64,000 bases of DNA from Guillardia theta CCMP2712 (lineage: Eukaryota > Cryptophyceae > Pyrenomonadales > Geminigeraceae): NCBI RefSeq assembly GCF_000315625.1, contig NW_005434542.1, positions 1 to 64,000 of the forward strand. The letters run 5' to 3'. The first letter of the stretch is position 1. Each line of letters starts with the position of its first letter. Under the pieces are notes generated by a model that searched no databases, was not told the DNA's origin, and saw only the letters and a program-made list of their open reading frames with translations. A program made the translations under genes and the position numbers. Shown piece after piece: positions 12,265-25,700 of this stretch.

Positions 12265-12749
12265 AGCGTGCCCGCCAATGTCACGAACAAGTGTTTTGGA
12301 CCTGCAATAAAGAAGGAAAATCCATTAGTTTGGCATCAATCTAGGATGATTGTTGCATAAGGATATGATTTAGATAAAACTTCTCAGCGTCTCAGCAAGG
12401 TTATCATTGTCTGGGACAATCCAAGAATCACACAGCCAGGCAAGATGATGGTTTAGGGGAGGTTTAGGGTCTCTCAAGATAGTTGACATGGAGGAACAGG
12501 AACGAAATCTAAAAATGAGCGCCGTCCTGGCTTCAACCTCCGTGGGGGCAACAAAAATGTGGCGAAGAGGAGAAGTTAGGAAGCTTTCAAACAACAGGAC
12601 GGGGCTGAAAAGTAAGAAGAATGGAGGCAAGAAGGAGGAACAAGAGACGCTGAGAAATAGATGAGGAGGTTGTAGCCATTCTTGCTGGTCTCAGCGACTG
12701 AGGGAGTAGGCTGCGATTCTGCTGCAGCCTCTGCCATCGTCTTGCGACC

Positions 12750-13470
12750 GGAGGTTGGGGGGTGGGGTGGGCACAACAAGTCGGTTCGAGTGTGAGTGGG
12801 GTAGGGGTAGTAAATTGAGGAGAGGAACAATGGGGTCTGTGGTACACTTCTGTTTACTTATCCTTCAATTATTTACACGAGGCCGGCTCCTAAGGTAGGT
12901 GGGGTGGTATTGACAGGTATGCCGTTCGAGGGGGAAGGTGGTATGTTCAGTTTGACTGTATTTTAGAGAAATAGGCTACAGGGGTAGGTAGGGGTTGTAG
13001 TCTGAGGGTAGTAGGCAGAGCCGGTTGCAGGGGCAAGGGTCGGTAGGAACCGACGGGTCTTGGCCCCATCAGTCCTCTTGACTTGGCGGGGGTAGTAGGA
13101 TACGGTAGGGGTCACTGAACGGACTTAGAGAGGGGTCGTGATTGAACACTCTTGACTCGGACCCCGGCGGAGCGGCATTACCGTTGCCGGGCCGTACCCG
13201 GCGGCCCGGCCGCCACCGTGACTCGATTCCTCATAAGTACCGTACGGTAGTATCGTACGGTACTCCGACAGAGTCAGGAGGCCCGTCCGAGCCTCGGAGA
13301 ACTCGGAAGTTCAACGGTTCCGAACTTCCGGCTCAGGCTTGGCCGCCTTCGGAACTTTACGGTACCCTGTAGTCACTGAGTAGTCACGATGGCACACGGT
13401 GACTGCCCCGCGGCCCAGGCCACCCCGGGCCCGAGGTAGCGTTGACATTTTGCTTTTTCTGCTTTGGGGT
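12750..13470. other. large GC-rich intergenic island
   Basis: Starts with GGGGTAGGGGTAG runs (12795, 12980), then a GC-rich block (GGCGGCCCGGCCGCC, 13200) and the words GGTTCCGAACTTCCGG (13317), GGAACTTTACGGT (13350) and AGTCACTGAGT (13371). Near-identical words occur together at 62530-62900. A perfect short palindrome, TACCGTACGGTA, lies near 13238 with TCGTACGGTA close by. It lies upstream of the alpha-kinase gene. No coding signal. Confidence 0.55.
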
Positions 13471-13479
13471 GTATGTTTT

Positions 13480-15590
13480 CCCGTGAGGGGGTTGTTCTGC
13501 TTTCTATGTGGATTGGGGGGTGGCGTGTTTGAGGATTTGAAACAGGGTCCAAATTTCAGGTTTATAACTCTGATGTTGTTTTCCAATAAGATATTTTAAA
13601 CTGTATTGTGGAATGGTTGAGTATAAACAGAGAAGTAGGGCTGCACCCCAGAAGTTGCAGTGAGATCATGGGGTAGTCCACTTACTAATTTGTAGAGCCT
13701 TCTTATGGTACAATTTTATAAACAAGTTTGAACGACCTCTCTACACGCCATGAGCCTCCCCTTGTTCGGGGCACGTCGCACCGCTCTGTACTGCCCTAAC
13801 CATGGCTCGCAAACAGCGAGCCCGCGGCAGCGTGTGCAGACATCAGATGTTCACCGAACATCCTCATGGGAAATTCCTGGGGTGTAGAGATGATGATCCT
13901 TGAGGAGTGCTTCGTACAGTGCGTGAATCTCACGAAAAATCGTTTGGTGAGCGAAGAGCATCAATAATACAAGTGAAAATCACCATCACAGGGATACGTT
14001 GCAATCGAAACCGGGTTGTGAAATACCCTAAGCTATCTGCGATGCATGACAGGGAAACTGAGTTGGAGTAGATGGATGGAGATTACACACAAGACGACAG
14101 GGAATCATCATCCGACGGTGACTGGATTGTTCAAAAGCCGTACAGTCACCAGTGAGCTCAAGAACACATGTCTTCACGATGATGGCTGATAGGCTCGCAA
14201 GAAATACAGTGCATTTTAGCAGTGAGCTGCTCGATTGCTTGAAACCACGATGATCCACAGCACTATCGAATGATAACAAGCAAGTCCAGTGGTTCGAGAA
14301 GGATTCTTCATCCGGTTTTCAAGGATGTGTTGGAACGATGAAACATGTTGCAAATCACCCAGCAAGGTCTATGCCATTTCATCACATGATGCATCATCTA
14401 AATATTACTGGTGTGAACTTGCATCAGATCGTGTGTCCATCAATGAGCCGGTGCCAAGCAGATGATACGGTCACTGCAAACACGAGCACTTTGAAGATGC
14501 TGATATTACAGGCCGTACAGCATTTATGATGTGGCTACATGTCACATGCTTCTTGGTTAACACAGAAATAACTTCGCCAGGCAAAAGATGGAACGTCGTC
14601 AGGATTACAAGGAGGTCGGTTGTGCTTTTACCCAGATTGAAACGCTTGTAATAAAGATATGATCACCTGAATGTGGAATTCTGTGTATTGATTCACAGTG
14701 TTTGTGGTTCGTTTACAATCATCGAGTGCTTGCTCTGTTGAACAAGGCACCCCTCTGTAGAGCCAAATGCGACAAGAACTCTACTGTTGCATGGTAGCAT
14801 TGCGAACTGTCCAAACAAGGCAGGATTGATTCAAAGAACATCTCATTTATTGATATCAGATTCATCTGCACATTGTTTCATTTCTAACTAGGTTTCTGCA
14901 GCGTTGTGGAAATGTCATGACAGAGGAAGAAGTTGCAGTGGAGAAAAATTATTCAACGTCATGAAACATGGAAATGCAATTGTCAATGCACTTGATCATG
15001 GATATAGTGATTCATGATCAACAACGATGATTCAAAGTCATCTATCCTGGCAGGTAAAGAAATCCTTTGTGCAAACGTCTCTTCATGCATCATTGAACGG
15101 TTGAGCATGTAAAGCTTTCTCTATAGAAAAGTGAGGTGCATGAATCCTGACCGTAAGACTAGAAGAATTGAAAGTGAGTGATGACATGAGAACACATATC
15201 TAGACAGCAAAGTCGCTTAAGGTACAGTTGATACAAATTTCTCACAAATCATGCATTTGAGCTCAACGTTCAACCTACGGCAATTTGAAAGAAGGGTCAA
15301 TCAAAGTTGATTCTGTTCAATGGTGAATCCATCATTAGTTGCTTAGCTGTTCATGAAAATTTCATCTTGTCTTCGAAGAATATTTTCAAGTACACTCGCG
15401 GATTGTTTGTACCTAGGGTGCATATTCCAGTACACGATGGATGATTCAAACCTTGGCCCAACCTGCAGAGTTGAGAAAGAAGCTTGATCATCTCTTACAG
15501 GTATGATATGAGATCTTCATCTGATTTCTATCTCAGTTGGGTTGGATTCGAAGTCTCTCAATATCAAGGTTCATCCTCGCGAGTCAGGAA
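13480..15590. other. AT-rich region without a gene
   Basis: About 2.1 kb of AT-rich sequence with only very short open frames on either strand and no protein-like stretch. The frame from ATG 13802 reads MARKQRARGS and stops soon after. Nothing else was recognised. Confidence 0.6.
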
Positions 15591-16690
15591 GGCACCATTT
15601 CATCGCCTCTTGCTCGTCCAGGGAGAGGGGGCTTGGGGAATGAGAAAAGGGGGCTACCCCTCACCCCCTATCACAGAGTTTCAAACTGGTTCAAAGGTGG
15701 GTAGTTGAGGGTGCTCCATACCCACCCCACCCCCCAACGAAAGTCAAACGGAGGGGTTCTCGGAAGTCGAAGTTCCGACCAGTTTGGCCCTCGTTATGTA
15801 CCATATAAACGCTGCAATATTAAGTTGGTACCACAGATACTTCTAAAATTCGTACTTTTACTTTGGTTTGGCGTGGTGAGGTGTCCAAGCAACAAAATTC
15901 AAATCACCCTACCCCTCTTTGGCCCTGCGCAGCAACGATTTTCCTAAGAGCGAGTCACCCTCCCACACGCCTTCTCAAAGTAGGGTACTCCCACATGGCA
16001 TGAAATGAAGGGACCCCACAGGCCCTTCGAAAAAAAAAAAATCTTGCCAATTTTTCCTATGAGCGCCCGGCCGGAAAAGCAACGCGGGCCCGGGGGCCGG
16101 GGGGGGCGCACGTCGGACGCGGCCGCCCACCGCCGGGGCCCGGGGACGCCGGGGATGACTCAGTGATCGGACTGAGACAGTCGGACCGGAAGTGATACCA
16201 TGATACGAAGGCGCTGAAAACTCCCTGACCGTGCTCTGCCGCCTCGGATTTCAGTCCCTTCTTCAAATATTCTTTCATCTCAGATACTAATTTAATTTTC
16301 CTCTCACGACAGTGCGGCCTGGCGCCGCAGGCTCGCCCAGAATCTTGAACTGATCACCGTGGGTGGCAGCCCCGGCATAGGCTAGGCTATCGGATAGCCC
16401 CGCTCACAGAGCCGCTGGCCGGGCAGTGGCGACTCGGACCTTCAACGGTTCGGCCCCGGGCCGCGCGGCCCGCCGCCGCACCGGCGGCGGGTGACTCAGC
16501 GCCCGCGACGCCGTCCGATCCGATCCGAGCGACGTTGACGGTGCCAGAGCTACAGTTGAGGCACTGAGTCAAGTGGGCCGTCTAGCCACAGTCACGGTGG
16601 CACGGTGACTGTCAGTGTGCGGCTACTGAGCCGAATCACGAGTCTGAGTGCCACGACTCGGAGGCAGCAGCAGTAGTGTAGATAAGTAAA
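15590..16690. other. GC-rich intergenic island
   Basis: TACCCC-type runs (15650-15745) lead into two very GC-rich blocks (16070-16150 and 16440-16520) with GACTCAGTGATCGGACTGAG (16155), TTCAACGGTTCGG (16441) and GGCACTGAGTCAAG (16560). These words are shared with the islands at 13.1-13.4 and 62.5-62.9 kb. No coding signal. Confidence 0.55.
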
Positions 16691-17876
16691 TTCTAGTACG
16701 AAGAAGCGTGATTTTCAGCTTTGAGTGAAGACGGCGAGGGAGGACAGCAAGGAAAGCTACTCCTGGAATACCCCCACTCACTTCCATGCCTTGAAAGACA
16801 CCTGGTTTAGAGGCTCCCCGTGTTTTAAGCGCCATGCAGGCGATAGCCGCTGCTTGCCTCGCCCCTCCCTCGCTCCCTCGCTCCCCCGCTCCCTCCCCCT
16901 CTCGCCCTCTCCTTCATTTTCTCCTCCTAGTCTCTGTTGCTGACACCCCCATCGTTGCCCTTTTCTTCTTCCTTCGATGCTCTCTGCTGCACCAGCTCTT
17001 TTCCAATTTCTTTTCACCCAAGTTTTCTCTTGGTTGCGCAATTAACTGTATTCCCTTTTGGCATGAAATCTTCACATTTGAACCGTTTTCAACTCGATTG
17101 CATTCCTGCATCAAATAGATCATCTTCTCATTGATCTTCTTGTTTTAACCCTGTTGGGCGATTCGTAGAAACCTCTTGTGTTGGGTATTTTTATTATCGT
17201 CCAGTGCTGCTTTCGTTGATCTGCAAACTTGTTTTGTGTTTGCTTTTACAATTTGATAGAATCCTGACAATCACACAGAGAAATATCTTCCTATGTCGTC
17301 GCGATGCCGGTAGATGGAATTCGTCAGATTCGGTTTTTTTGTAGATGATAGAGGTAAGTTGAACCGGCCACTCTTACTCATTCTTAACGCGCTGAACCCG
17401 ATTGTATAGGAGCTTCTTTTGTTTGCTAAGCGCTGTATTGCATGCATGCTAGTGATGATGCATCTTACGAAGGCTATGTGAGTAGTTGCATTGAGGATAT
17501 GCAGAAATGCATTGATTTTTGAGCGCCAGACCTGTTTCTTCCAACCATCTTGCTTTTGTGGGAACTTTTGCATCACACGTTGGCATTTCATGGTGCTTCA
17601 CAACGAAAGGAATGAAGCTTGGCCGTTCTCAATCTTCGGTCATGCACTCCGAACCATCAAAACAATCATGTCTACCTTGTGTGCCTACTATCTCTTCTTG
17701 TAATCCTCTCAGCAGCTCTACTTATGGGCAAACACTTCTGGATAAAGAATCCTCTCCAGCGCTCAAATTCAATGAACGTACGAAATATTTTAAGACCTTA
17801 TGAAGGAGCACAGACAAGGTAGGATGCGACAGACAGACAGCATTTAAACCTAAAAGGTGATCCGCTATGCAGGAGC

Positions 17877-20800
17877 TTGACTCGCCGTAGTATGCAAGTC
17901 GAAGAGTCGACACCATCTCAGGTGAGGAATCAGCAGAATTTGACACGAATGAAATGTATTTATGAACAGCTTGGATCGAAGAAGTACCAAGTAGACTCAG
18001 CTGAACTTCTTCCAATGCATGAGAAACTGAGATATGGTGAGCGATCCGATGGAGGCTGTCTGTTCCAGTGATGTTAGGGTTGCAGGAGTTCTTCCAAACG
18101 GGTTGAGGTATTGCATATTCCCCAACAAGAAACCAGCAGGGCGATTCTATGTGAACTTGGAAGTGCATGCCGGCAGTGTGGACGAAGAGGAAGAGCAGCA
18201 GGGCATTGCGCATTTTGTAGAGCATGGTCTGTTTCTTGGGACGGAAAGGTTGTGCCTTGTTTTCAGTTCTCTCCTCTCCTCTTATTTGTTGTGAAGATTC
18301 AAATCTCAGAAAGCCATGAAGAAGTTGCTCAGACGTCTCGGCATGGTACTTGATATTGAAAGCGTTTACTGCCGGCTGACCCGAAGCACAGGCGTACAAT
18401 GCTGATGCGAATGCGTTCACGGACTTCAGAAGCACCGTATGCTACTTCTTGTGAACTCTCCTGGCGATGAGCCACCTCTCCAGGTTTACACGCTGTCAGC
18501 CCCCACCAAGGGTCGGGCAGAGACGATGCACTCTGCTGCCGGTCTGTTTGGCGACTCAGGCGTGAGCACGGCTCCGCGAGAAGACCTTGCTGAAGACGAG
18601 TTTGCCGGGGACGATGAAGTGTCTGAAATCGAAGGCCTTCAAGCCACTACCGACGACAACACACAGCTAGTGCTGGAGCTGTTGCACCAGATGGCCTTCA
18701 AGGCTCTTCTCAAGCAGGTGAGCCTGGCGCTCAAGGCACGGAGTGTAGTTGACACTTGGATGGTAGGAGGACATCGACAAAGAAAGAGGGGCAATCCTCT
18801 CTGAGCTCAAGGACCGAAACAGCATCTCTCAGCGTGCAGCCATGGAGTTTTACAGGTTCAACCACAACGACACTGTACTGCCCAGGCGGTTTCCTATCGG
18901 GAAGGAGGAACAGGTGAGCGATGGGAGTTCTCCAATCTGTTCTTAAATGCTGTGAAGGTGAAGCGCTTCAGCTCGGAAGATCTCAGGAGATTTTACAAGC
19001 GCCACTACTACCCGGCGAACATGTGCCTCTATGTTGCTGGTGACGTGGACCCCGCGGATTTCGAGAAGAAGATTCAGGCGGTCTTTGGCAAAGAGCAAGC
19101 AGCCCCTGCCGATGGTTCCGCGGGCGTCGAACCAGTAGAGGAGGATCGCAAGGTGGAGCCAGTCTTGTGGCCACGGCGAGGGGCGAAGATCGTCCATCAC
19201 GACCTGATTGAATCGCTGGACCCGGCCCCTGCGATCATCAGGACCTCTCCTGGCGTCAACGTTGTCTCGGTCCCTGCTGCTCAGCCCCCAAGCAAAGAAC
19301 ATGGAAGCTCCAACAAGTTTCACGTTCTCTCCCACTCGCTCATCACTGACTTCAGCGTCTCCTTTTGCGCCAAAGGGAACCTGCAGACGTTTGCGACTCT
19401 CTCTGACATGCGCGAATCCGTGCTGGACTCTCTGGTTGGCATGATCCTCGAGTTCAGAGTCAACGAACGCCGTCTGCGCTCCAACGACCCGATCTTCAAC
19501 GGCATAGGTACACTTGCTTTACTTGCTTTGCCCTGGGAACCCTCCTCACTCAAATCCCTCTAGGTTGGACATACAGCAGCTCGGCAAGAGACGGATGCTC
19601 GATGAACTCTTTTTCCATCTCCTCACAGCCTCGTCACTGGAAGGCGGCGCTAGAGATTGGTCTGCAGGAAGCAGCTCGCATGGCAGAGCATGGTGTAACC
19701 GAAGCCGAGTTGTCTCAGGCTGTCACGACGCTTGTCAATCATTTTGCTCAGCAGGCGACGCTGAAGAATTCGCTAGAGTCATCTGTATGGATGAGGAGGA
19801 TCATGGAGTGTGTGCAGGCGGGCGACCAGGTAATGAATGCGGAGAAGAAGTTTGAAATCCTCGCGGAGATCTCCTCAAGGCTGACGCCGAAAGAGCTGTC
19901 GGTGAGGGCGCGAGAACTTTTCAATGCGGTCACGAGCTACGTCACCAACGACCAATGCAAGGCCTTCATCTGCATGCCCGACAACTCTCCCGACATGCAG
20001 GACTTCTCCCACGATCTCTTTCTCACCATCGTCGAGCGAGGTCTCAAAGACCCCAACCCGCCCGAATCCCTTCAAGTGCCCGAGAGACTTCTCGACGAGT
20101 CCCACCTCAACGAGCTGGTGGATCAGATGAAGCCGGCCATCGTGTCGAGACGCGTCGACGAGGAGGGAGGGACGGGAGTAGTTGTGCTCAAGCTCAGCAA
20201 CGGAATCAGAGTTGCTTACAGGACCAACGACAGCAGGCCCAAGGAGTTTCGCGTTAGGATCTCGGCGGCTGGAGGAAGAGTTCTCGAAGATGAACAACGT
20301 CAGGGTCAAGCAGTTGCAGCCTCTGCCTTGTGGGTCAATGGAGGATGCGGTGGATATGCAGCAGAAGTTGTCTCGCGCTTTGCGAGCATGTGGGGACTTT
20401 CGTATGACGCAGCATGCAACAGGCAAGCACCTTTCGGCTCTGATATCCTTGTGACGCTTCTGACACAGTGAGGAGCTTCATTTCGACATGCTCGTTCAAG
20501 TAAGCTCTTTCTGCTGCTCTCTCTTCCCGCCATCGCTCATGTTGGGGCAAGGCAACTGTTGATGGTGCACTGGAGCGAGCGATGGGCCTGGTCTGGATGT
20601 TCTTGCAAAGGTGACGAGCTTGCAGCAGGATCTAACGTGTCTCACCTTCTGCCTGTCAGGCCGAACTTGGACCAGAAGGCCCTTGAGCGCTTCAAGATCC
20701 GCGTACGTCGAGCCTCTCAGTCCCTCGACAAGGTGAAGCATGTTTGGCTGAGGAGGCGAAGGCTGAAGCATGTCTGCACTAGAGCGTGGAAAGAAAGACG

Positions 20801-22444
20801 TCAAAACTCTTCTTGGACATGATGATCTCACCGGTGAAGACTGCTGACTGGCTTGTGCGGGCTCAAACTGCTTCTTCAGGAGCATGCATGGCGGCTGCAG
20901 GAGCTCCGGCCTGAGATCGCAGACTCCTTGGATGTGAGTGAGACCGTCAACTCCTCTACCTTTCAACCCTGGAAGCCTGGCCCTCTCTTGCTCGAGTCAC
21001 TCACGCGCGGGCCGCAGGTTGAGGACGTTCGAGCGATCCTCTTCAAGCAGATCGCGACGGAGAATCTCGAGATGGTGCGGCAGGAGCTGCGTGTGTTGCC
21101 CTGTGAAACCTCAACTAGGTTGTCTCGGGAGATTTCGACCCGCAAGAGCTAGAGAAAGCGTTGGTACTTGCATGCTACACCCACTCCTCAGCTGCTGACT
21201 CGCTCGCGAGGTTCGATACATGGGGACCCTCCACCGAGAGCAGGAGAAACCTTTCCTCGACGAGATGCAAGAGGTGACGTCGGATGAGGCGCAACGGCCG
21301 TTGAAACGTGTGCAACAGAAGCTTCGACTCAAGTTCAAGGGCGGCAGCATGAAAGCCAATGCCGAGCACTTGGGTTCTTTGCTGCCTCTCTCCTGCCGTG
21401 TCTGATGAAGCTGCAGTGGACGACACCGAGCGCTCCTACACCATCATGGGCTTCCCTGCGGTTAACCGCTGGGGATACCTCAGGGACGTCGACGCGGGTC
21501 TCTCGCTCGACTTTCGTGATGGAGCGGTCGCGGCCGACCTGAGCTTGCTCGCTCTGACTTTGTCGTGCAGGCCCTCAGCCTTGTGCCTCCCACCCTCCCC
21601 AACGGTCGCCCGTACTGCAAGTCCATGCACATCTCGCGAAGCCTCTCAGTCGCCTGTGACGTCATCAGCAACAGGTGATGCCGCGGGTCCTGTCCCCTCT
21701 CCCTCACCCAGCACATCGGTCACCTTGTCCCCGCAGACTCTTCGAGGAGATTCGAGAGCGGCGAGGGCTCGTCTATGGCATCTCCTTCCGTTGGCGACCT
21801 TATCGCCTCATTCCCGGAGGATACTGCACCATCGACTTCATGCCCAAAGCTGACATGGTGCTCCTCCCTCCTCCATCCTCCCTTCTTTCTCCTGCTCCTC
21901 CCTCTCTCCTCCTGCTCCCTCTGTTTCTCCTGCTCGTCTTGCTCCATCCCCCATCCCTTCTTGCCCCAGTCCCGTTGGTGTCTGTGGTGCTGGCCCTCCT
22001 GGTTGACGGAGGAGCAGATCGAGGAAAGCATTGCGGCGGTCAGAGAGTGCTTTCATCGTCTGGTGACAGAAGGGTTCTCCATGGACGAGTTCGAGGCGGC
22101 CAAGAGTCCTCTGGTCACCAAGGTGAACTTCCGCCATGTGCGGGAACAGGCTGAGGGTGCGGGGGCAGGTGAAGGAGACGGAGAAGCAGAACGTGTTCTG
22201 GGTGCAGCTCATGGAGGATCTCGGGAACCCTCTCTCACCCAAGTCCATCGGCTGCATCCAAGATGTCTCCGATCACTACGATGCGCTCACCAAGGAGCAG
22301 GTAAACGCCCGGGCTAGCAACTCACTTCATCCTGATGTCGGTCAGGTTGAGGAAGTTGTTCGTTGCTGCCTCGGTCATGGCATGGAGCACATGGTCATCG
22401 CTACAGGCACGTCAGGACCCCAGGAACAGACTCAAGGTGTTTGA
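17877..22444 (+). CDS. SPP: stromal processing peptidase-like M16 zinc metallopeptidase
   Basis: SPP is the M16B peptidase that removes transit peptides from imported plastid proteins in the stroma. Exons join in phase: KLRY (to 18036) to GVLPNGLRYCIFPNKKP (18086), HFVEHGLFLGTE to RFKSQKAMKKLLRRLGM (18297-18345), AYNADANAFTDFRST (18392-18436) to VYTLSAPTK (18484), then EDIDKERGAILSELKDRN (18767), VKRFSSEDLRRFY (18958) and GWTYSSSARDGCSMNSFS (19564). The zinc motif HxxEH (HFVEH) and the distal Glu of ERGAILSE are intact. RRFPIGKEEQ and the following parts track plant SPP order. The second half continues with VVSGDFDPQELEKAL (about 21120), RLFEEIRERRGLVYG (21735) and VKETEKQNVFWVQLMED (22170), ending at TGA 22442-22444. 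Introns are mostly 47-60 bp. The 5' end is unresolved: targeting-peptide exons probably lie in 16834-17870 (a frame starting MQAIAAACLAPPSLPRS is one candidate). PQQL-like M16 proteins are the main alternative. Confidence 0.88.
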
Positions 22445-22712
22445 ACCTGCCTCTTCCCTCCCCTCCCCTCCTCCCCTCCCTCCTCCCTCCCTTCCCTCTG
22501 ATTGGAATCTGGTTCCCTTTCCTTGCTCCCTCCTCCTCGTACCTCACTCTTTCTGCCGTTTGGTTCCCTCTCCCTCTTGATCCCCTTCCTTTATCTTCCC
22601 TCCCTCCCTCCTTCTCTTGGTTCTCGAAGCCTCTCGGTTGCTTATGCAACAGCAGCAGGAAAGGAGGCCATAGAACGAGGGTAGAGCTCGTAGCAGAGAT
22701 ATTGATTTCTCG
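22445..22712. other. CT-rich 3' intergenic spacer
   Basis: A pyrimidine-rich spacer of 268 bp between two convergent genes, with CCCTCCTCCC runs. No feature beyond low complexity. Confidence 0.6.
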
Positions 22713-25324
22713 TTAAACGTAGCTGGTGGCTGAGACGATATTCTTCTGCCATTCGAGCACGTCGCATCGAGTTAGCAGCAGCACCACCAGCTTCTTGTGC
22801 TTCGCGTGCAGCATGTCCACCACCACAGGGTCCGTAGCAAGGTTTCTCAGAGCTGAAGCAGCATACTCCAATGAGCTCGCCGACGCTGTTCCATCCTGCA
22901 GCAAATTTGCTAGGCCATTGATAACGTTGCTGTAGGGGACGATGAATCGCTTGTTCTCCCGCTCAACGGTGAGGCTCCAGAGAGCTGCTGCAGCAATCTC
23001 CCGCCCCTGCAGCTCGTCCTCGCCCAGCAGAGCCGCGAGTCCCTCGAGGATGCCGGGCTGGCGGCAGAGGTCTTGCTTGATGAGGTTGGTGATGGTGCCG
23101 TCGCCCAGGCTCTTCCTCGCACTCTCGACTGAGTCCACCCGCATCTTCTCTCCTCGGCTCTGACTCTGAGCGCTCAGCCGCCAGACTATCCTTCCCATCA
23201 TCTCCTTGGTCTCCCTCTCCCCGTGAAGCAGCAGGTCAGCGATGGTGGGTAGAAACGTGTCGCCCTCAGGGCTGCGGTGGCTCAGCACCTTGAGCTTGCT
23301 CTCGTCATCACAAAAGAGAGTCCAGAGCAAGGCGGCAGCTGCGACCTCAACGTCAGCTGAGCGAGAAAGCAGAAGCACTCTCAGTGTCTCCATGAGCAAT
23401 TCGTCATCCAGAAACTCTCTCTTGAATTCATCCGAAAACGTGGCGAAGTTTGTCAGGACGTGAGCCGCATGGTTTTGAACACTGTGATGCTCATGAGAAA
23501 GACTGTCGACAACAGCTTTCATCAGTCCTGGATAGTACAGCATGATCTCAATAAAACTTCCATGTTTCTTTGGAAGCCAATCGTACGAGCTGAGAAGTAG
23601 AGTGAGAGGAGAGGAAAGACAGCTTTCCGGCACCTTCGAATGTTTTGCCCGTCCCTGGGTTGCAGGTTGAAGTTATGCAGGAGCAGACAAGTCGCATTAC
23701 GCAAGATCCGCATGACAGAGATGGGAATCAAGTTGAGATGTCTGAGGTGAGGTCAGGGCCGGGGAGTGATACGTTGCAGAATCAAGAAACCTTGACATCT
23801 CTTGAGAATTTCCTTGTCTTGTCGATTGCAGATACTGTTTGATCTCTTCCTGCTAGCAGTGTCAAATTGATCGAGCAACAACATCTCTTACGTTTGACTG
23901 CGAAGTAGCGTCCTCGAAAAGCTGCATCATTCCCTCCAACATCCCCATCTCAATCAGCTGCCTCCGCATCAGACGACAACGAGCAGTCAGCGTGGACCTC
24001 TATCAGCTCTTCTTCGAGGATCTCTTCAGTCGCATCAGCAAGCATGGCGATCGCCTGCGCATTCTCAGCTCCCGCTCCTCTCATCGCTCCGCGTCACTTT
24101 GCACTTGGTCGACACATCGGGAGCTTTGAGACTGAGCAAGCATGTCAGCTGCGCTAGATGAGAACGCGACCTTCGGACCGGCTGGGGATCAGCTTAACGC
24201 TTGAGGACCATGCAAGCGCTTTCGCTGGATCTTCAGCAGCTCTGACGCACAAGCTCGAGTCAGGTCTGCCAGCGGCGAGGGAGGAAGCAACCTCGGCCGA
24301 CATCGCTTCGTGCCCACAACCTCGTTGGTCCTCCCCCTCTGAAGCCGCTCATGCTCCTGACAGAGAAACCTCAGCTGGGAGCCAGCAAGACCAACCGACA
24401 TGCCTTGTAGTCGGAAATGAACTCCCCGAAAGTCGGGAGGTCCTGCGGGGGTTTACGAGTGTGTAGGCTGAGAGGCAAGCACCGTGAGAGAGTGAGTGCC
24501 GTCTTCTGCCATCATCACGATGAGCGTGCAAGAAAGCTAGCCAACAGTCCACCTATCGCAGTTGTCGGCTCAGAGTCTTGGTTGGGGTCTTCATCTATCC
24601 TTATGAACTTCTTTGAGACTGCCGTCCAGTCAACTTTGACCCCAAGCGCAACCTCATCACCTTTTTGCTTGGGAGCAGAGTCGGGAGGAGGCTCGTCGAA
24701 CAAGGTCCTGTATCCTTTAGGAACAGCTTTACCCCCGTAGTTCTTCACCTGCATCCAAACATTCAGCACGCACCTCCCCTTCTCCTCCTCAAACTGATCG
24801 CTTACCAGTTTCTCGTGCTCTGCTGGAATAAATCCGTCGTCTTTCTTCCACAAGAACAAGTCTTGTTTGGACGACTTCTTGGGTAGAGTCGCATTCCACC
24901 ACTCGTCAACGGCACTCACTGGCAACAAGAGTGAGGAGAGCAATCCAAGGGCTCTATCACCTTGCTCTGTGGAGGATTGATGGTTCATGAGTAAGGTTGG
25001 CCCATCTTCAGGAGCATTCTCTTGTACAATCGATGTTCTGGTTCTGAGGAGTCTCTGACCCGAGGGCTGACATAGATTGAAGCCATCTCAACATCCAAAG
25101 AAGACCAACACTGATCTATATCACCTTGGAGCTCTTCTGCGAATCTGAGTGTTTCTTTCCACCAGAAGATGTTTTTTCCGATGCTTTCTAATGGCCAACC
25201 GAGTCAAGAGAGAAAGAAAATCTCGTTTCTCATGATTCGATGCTGCTGGTACCTTGGCTCGTTCTTCTTCCCGCTCTCTACGCCGAAGCTCCATCTTCCA
25301 GGCGAAGTCGATGGCCTCAGTCAT
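22713..25324 (-). CDS. armadillo-repeat protein
   Basis: The C-terminal exon (about 23612-22713) encodes some 300 residues of helical repeats typical of ARM proteins: HSVQNHAAHVLTNFATFS, VEVAAAALLWTLFCDD, GREIAAAALWSLTVE and LEYAASALRNLATDP. It ends ATSYV and a stop. A 49-bp intron joins it in phase to an upstream exon (NFNLQPRDGQNIR to SSYDWLPKKHGSF). Further upstream on the same strand are exon-like pieces: RRQLIEMGMLEGMMQLFED (23930s), an exon with WWNATLPKKSSKQDLFLWKK (24900s) followed by VLNVWMQVKNYGGKAVPKG, one with FWWKETLRFAEELQGDIDQC (25100s), and a possible first exon, MTEAIDFAWKMELRRRE. Whether the N-terminal pieces belong to this gene or a neighbour is not settled. ARM arrays are protein-binding scaffolds; no partner can be inferred. 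It converges on the SPP gene. Confidence 0.7.
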
Positions 25325-25559
25325 TCTTGTTGCGACACGGGCAACTTCAGTCGTCGGTCATCAGCATCAATGCTGGGAAAGCCTTGCTTCAACGAACTTC
25401 AGTATCTGCTAGACGACAACTTCCTTGACTGCAATGATGACCACTCACACCATCTTGCCTCTTTACTCCAAGTTAAGTTTAGCCTCCATGTCATATTTGG
25501 AAACGCAGCTCTCAAAGATCGATGATTTAGCTGCGCGGCGTGACCAGGGCTCAAATTCA

Positions 25560-25700
25560 TCTCGACATGTCATCTTCTCGCACTGACTATCATCAATCTC
25601 ATTCAGATCAACATGTCATCTTCTCATCAATCTCATTCATATCGACATGTCATCTTCTCATCAATCTCATTCATATCGACATGTCATCTTCGCTCACTGC
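25560..25700. repeat. 34-bp tandem repeat
   Basis: Three to four copies of a 34-bp unit combining ATGTCATCTTCTCATCAATC with TCATTCATATCGAC. The inner copies are identical and the outer ones degenerate. It lies between the ARM gene and the WD40 sequence. Confidence 0.8.

Noticed and set aside
13802-13890. Short frame MARKQRARGS reminiscent of a histone H3 start
   Set aside because: Does not follow the histone H3 N-terminal sequence and stops after about 30 codons.
25560-25700. Possible CRISPR-like array
   Set aside because: Only three to four adjacent copies of a 34-bp unit with no unique spacers; a simple tandem repeat in a eukaryotic genome.
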